Made by a program: the position numbers and the translations under genes
From: Verrucomicrobia bacterium UBA673
GTDB lineage: Bacteria; Verrucomicrobiota; Verrucomicrobiia; Limisphaerales; UBA1096
Assembly (NCBI GenBank): GCA_002299785.1
Contig: DBNL01000114.1
Coordinates: 8,852-16,307, forward strand
Length of the DNA stretch: 7,456 nucleotides
Reading direction: 5' to 3'
In this document: positions 5,184-7,456 of the stretch, piece after piece
Layout of the letters: each line of letters starts with the position of its first letter
How positions within the stretch are numbered: position 1 is the first letter of the stretch
Notes under the pieces: generated by a model
Told to the model about the DNA's origin: nothing
Databases searched by the model: none
Seen by the model: the letters and a program-made list of their open reading frames with translations, nothing else

Positions 5184-7456
5184 ATGATCCCCCTTCTTCG
5201 TCATACTCAGCGTTTGGCCCGACGTTGGAAGGTGCTTTTTGTGCCCGTTTGTATCACGTCCGGTATGGTTTTTGCCGTGACTTGGGCAAGCGGGCCTGTC
5301 AAGGCACCCGCGCCGCGCGAGACGCCGTCCATCACTCTTTCGGATCTCGACGGTGACGGTGATCTCGACATGATGATCGAGTCCCAAACGCCGCTTGGCC
5401 AAGCGGACGTCGGTGCGGTCGATGTGTTCACAAACGATGGCTATCGAATGGCACCGCTAGCTATCGGCTTGGCCAGGCGCGAACTGGAGTCTGGCCTTGG
5501 TGACTTGCTGCCAGGTTACGCGAGATGGCTTGCGGGGACGGATAGCGAGGACGACTTGCCGAGTGACGATCTGATCGGGATTGCACCGCTGCCACCGCTG
5601 CCGCCCGGCTTGGAGTCCGCCGCGCCAGAGCGCTACGACACGAAGCCAAGCACGCTCGGCGACGACTACTCGGAGATCCGCACGCTCACGATGAATTTCG
5701 CATCCTTGGCCAAGCGGTTGGCTGCGGCAAACCCGGAGCCGGACGAGACTGTTCGACGGCATCGGTTGTTGAGCATTCAGAAAATGGGTGCGCCGGCTGG
5801 CGCGGCCAAGTCTAGGCTGAATGGTACGAGGCTATTGGGCGGTGATTTTGAGCCGGGCGTGCGGGATGATTTTTTAGCCGTCATCGACAACCACACGGCG
5901 ATTCCGGCGGATACGCACGGCGCGGTGGGCCCCGAGCATCTGGTGGTGGCTCTCAACACCGAGATTGCCATCCAGACCCGTGTGGGTGAGCTGGTAAGCA
6001 AGGTGGGCCTGGCCGATTTCTGGGCCGGCTTTAGCCACGGTTTTGTGTTCGACCCGAAGGTCGTTTACGACCATTTGGACAAGCGCTGGGTAGTTTTCAC
6101 CATCGCCGATGTGAACACCACCAAGTCGGCGGTGTTGATTGCCCTGTCGGAGACGAGTGATCCGACCGGTGACTGGGACATGGCTTCGATCCGCGTCCAC
6201 CCGGAAGCCCTTCTGGACAGCTATCTTTACGCCGATTATCCGAATGTTGGCTATAACAAGAAATGGCTGGCCGCCTCGGTGAATATTTACAAGCGCACCA
6301 ACCAAGTAGAAGGTACCAAGGAATTTGTTGGTTCGCGTATTTTTGCCTTCCATAAACCGGACTATATTCAAGAAGGGAAGGCACGCTACACACAATTTGA
6401 CGATCCCGGTTTTTTCACCGTCGTACCAGCAACGACGTACGATGCCAATGACACCAATCTGCTGTTCATCACTGAGCAGGACACGTATGGCCTGCGGATC
6501 AGCGCCCTGTCCGGTAGGGTGGGTCAGGAGCATTACACCCCCGACTACGCCCGTACGCCGCTGGACGGTATCGAGGAGTGGGAGTTTTCCATCGGTAGAA
6601 CAAATATCTCGCCGCAGAAGGCGGGCACAAAGAGCATTTTTGCCAACGACTCACGCATGCAAGCCTTGGCCAAGCGCAACGGTAAGCTGTGGGCCGCGCA
6701 TCATGTTTTTTTGCCCGAGGGCGTGACGAATGTGAACCGTACAGCGATCCAATGGTGGAACCTTGAGACCAATGCGTCGATCCTCCAACGCGGCTTTATT
6801 CAGGACACAAACGCCGTTAAGCATTACACCTTTCCCAGCGTGGCAGTGAACAAAAACAGCGACGTGCTGATCGGCTACTCTGGGTTCAGCAAGGACACTT
6901 ATGCTAGCGCTTATTTTTCCTACCGCAAGGCGTCCGATCCGCTTGGCCAAATGAGCAAGCCGACGCTGTTCAAGGCCGGCGTCGCCCCGTATGTGAAGCT
7001 GCGTCCCGATGGCCGCAACAGCTGGGGCGATTACAGCGCTGCACAGGTCGACCCCAACAACGATACCGACATGTGGACTATCCAGATGTACGCCGAGACG
7101 CGCAACATTAAGCAGGCAGACATCGCGGTTGAAAAGCGTGACCGTTGGGGCACGTGGTGGGGATTCATGGAGTTCCAGCCCGACGACCCGCCGGTGGTCA
7201 CGCAACATCCGGCTAGCCAAACCATCATGGAGTTCGGTTCGACGGTCTCACTGGCGGTGCAACTCAAGGGCGCTGAGCCGTTCACTTATCAGTGGCGGTT
7301 TGAGAAAAAGGATATTGCTGGGGCGGTGACGGCGACGTACACGATTGACAATTACCAACCCGAACACATGGGCCGTTACGAGGTGGTGATCCGCAATGGC
7401 GTTGGCTACACACGAAGCAAGACCGCCGTTCTCGATGCGATCCTACCGACCATCGG
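5184..7456 (+). CDS. Large exported protein with propeller-like WGDYSA region and Ig-like domain (3' end outside window)
   Basis: The frame is open from ATG 5184 to the window edge, 757 codons without a stop; an in-frame TAA at 5169 excludes an earlier start. The N-terminus (MIPLLRHTQRLARRWKVLF, then a hydrophobic stretch to about residue 36) looks like a signal peptide or membrane anchor. Residues 54-62 read DLDGDGDLD, a calcium-binding-like Asp/Gly motif as in FG-GAP repeats. A variable, acidic, Pro-rich stretch follows (about 63-235). Next comes a region starting PADTHGAVGPEHLVVALN (about 241-258) and reaching ADFW (277-280), then WGDYSAAQVDP (614-624). This pair of motifs occurs in exported, propeller-like proteins of unknown function. 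From 669 onward there is an Ig-like domain (YQW at 702-704, GRYEVVIRNG from 730) lacking the disulfide cysteines. Such proteins usually carry more Ig or anchoring domains, so more probably lies beyond the window. Function is unknown; adhesion or glycan binding is a guess. No Shine-Dalgarno sequence is seen. Confidence 0.9.
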   Translation, partial: MIPLLRHTQRLARRWKVLFVPVCITSGMVFAVTWASGPVKAPAPRETPSITLSDLDGDGDLDMMIESQTPLGQADVGAVDVFTNDGYRMAPLAIGLARRELESGLGDLLPGYARWLAGTDSEDDLPSDDLIGIAPLPPLPPGLESAAPERYDTKPSTLGDDYSEIRTLTMNFASLAKRLAAANPEPDETVRRHRLLSIQKMGAPAGAAKSRLNGTRLLGGDFEPGVRDDFLAVIDNHTAIPADTHGAVGPEHLVVALNTEIAIQTRVGELVSKVGLADFWAGFSHGFVFDPKVVYDHLDKRWVVFTIADVNTTKSAVLIALSETSDPTGDWDMASIRVHPEALLDSYLYADYPNVGYNKKWLAASVNIYKRTNQVEGTKEFVGSRIFAFHKPDYIQEGKARYTQFDDPGFFTVVPATTYDANDTNLLFITEQDTYGLRISALSGRVGQEHYTPDYARTPLDGIEEWEFSIGRTNISPQKAGTKSIFANDSRMQALAKRNGKLWAAHHVFLPEGVTNVNRTAIQWWNLETNASILQRGFIQDTNAVKHYTFPSVAVNKNSDVLIGYSGFSKDTYASAYFSYRKASDPLGQMSKPTLFKAGVAPYVKLRPDGRNSWGDYSAAQVDPNNDTDMWTIQMYAETRNIKQADIAVEKRDRWGTWWGFMEFQPDDPPVVTQHPASQTIMEFGSTVSLAVQLKGAEPFTYQWRFEKKDIAGAVTATYTIDNYQPEHMGRYEVVIRNGVGYTRSKTAVLDAILPTI
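5391..5406. repeat. Iterated palindrome, full 16-bp copy
   Basis: CCGCTTGGCCAAGCGG is a perfect 16-base palindrome. It encodes PLGQA in the exported protein, shortly after the DLDGDGDLD motif. Confidence 0.8.
5468..5479. repeat. Iterated palindrome, one mismatch
   Basis: CTTGGCCAGGCG differs from CTTGGCCAAGCG by one base and encodes LARR in the exported protein. Confidence 0.55.
5704..5717. repeat. Iterated palindrome, core plus right arm
   Basis: CCTTGGCCAAGCGG contains the exact CTTGGCCAAG core at 5705-5714. Here it is read in another frame, encoding LAKR in the variable part of the exported protein. Confidence 0.75.
6664..6677. repeat. Iterated palindrome, core plus right arm
   Basis: CCTTGGCCAAGCGC contains the exact core at 6665-6674 and encodes LAKRN in the exported protein. 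Confidence 0.75.
6940..6950. repeat. Iterated palindrome, left arm plus core
   Basis: CGCTTGGCCAA is the only copy that keeps the left arm while the right arm is lost. It encodes PLGQ in the exported protein. Confidence 0.5.

Noticed and set aside
5874..6533. 219-codon open frame on the - strand
   Set aside because: It lies antisense to the 757-codon exported protein, whose motifs (AVGPEH, WGDYSA, Ig) show that the + strand is the coding strand.
6651..7220. 189-codon open frame on the - strand
   Set aside because: It is also antisense to the exported protein and shows no motif or start signal of its own.

Overview
The window is 7,456 bases of moderately GC-rich bacterial DNA. It is almost fully coding: no stretch over about 300 bases lacks a gene. 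I see no rRNA, tRNA, CRISPR array or transposase. The protein types suggest a Gram-negative bacterium of the PVC group, most likely Verrucomicrobiota. The evidence is an outer-membrane secretin with long low-complexity inserts, and a large exported protein with a WGDYSA-type propeller segment followed by a cysteine-free Ig-like domain. This assignment is inference; no marker gene settles it.

Layout, left to right. (1) Bases 2-121 are the last 39 codons of a + strand gene ending in a Lys/Pro/Ala-rich tail. (2) Bases 126-2321 (+) encode a GspD/PilQ-type secretin only 4 bases downstream, so probably co-transcribed. (3) A + strand terminator hairpin at 2340-2375 separates it from the convergent glgA and overlaps the last codons of glgA. 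(4) Bases 2351-3736 (-) are glgA (glycogen synthase) and 3758-5062 (-) are serS (seryl-tRNA synthetase). They lie serS-then-glgA, 21 bases apart, and look like one unit. (5) Bases 5063-5183 are a divergent promoter region. (6) From 5184 to the window end (+) runs a 757-codon open frame for an exported protein of unknown function, cut off by the window edge.

The genes do not form one pathway. The secretin would be the outer-membrane channel of a type II secretion or type IV pilus machine. SerS charges tRNA-Ser, and GlgA extends glycogen from ADP-glucose. The exported protein might be a secretion substrate, but nothing here shows that.

The most unusual signal is not a gene. A palindromic word, CTTGGCCAAG (often extended to GCGCTTGGCCAAGCGC or CCGCTTGGCCAAGCGG), occurs five times exactly and many more times with one arm decayed. 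The 9-mer GGCCAAGCG occurs nine times on the + strand, where about 0.03-0.06 would be expected by chance. It is read in different frames and in both gene orientations, so it seems to be a DNA-level element. It resembles in behaviour the HIP1 palindrome of cyanobacteria or a DNA uptake sequence, but has a different sequence. It sits in variable protein parts (signal peptide, tails, surface helices) and is absent from serS.
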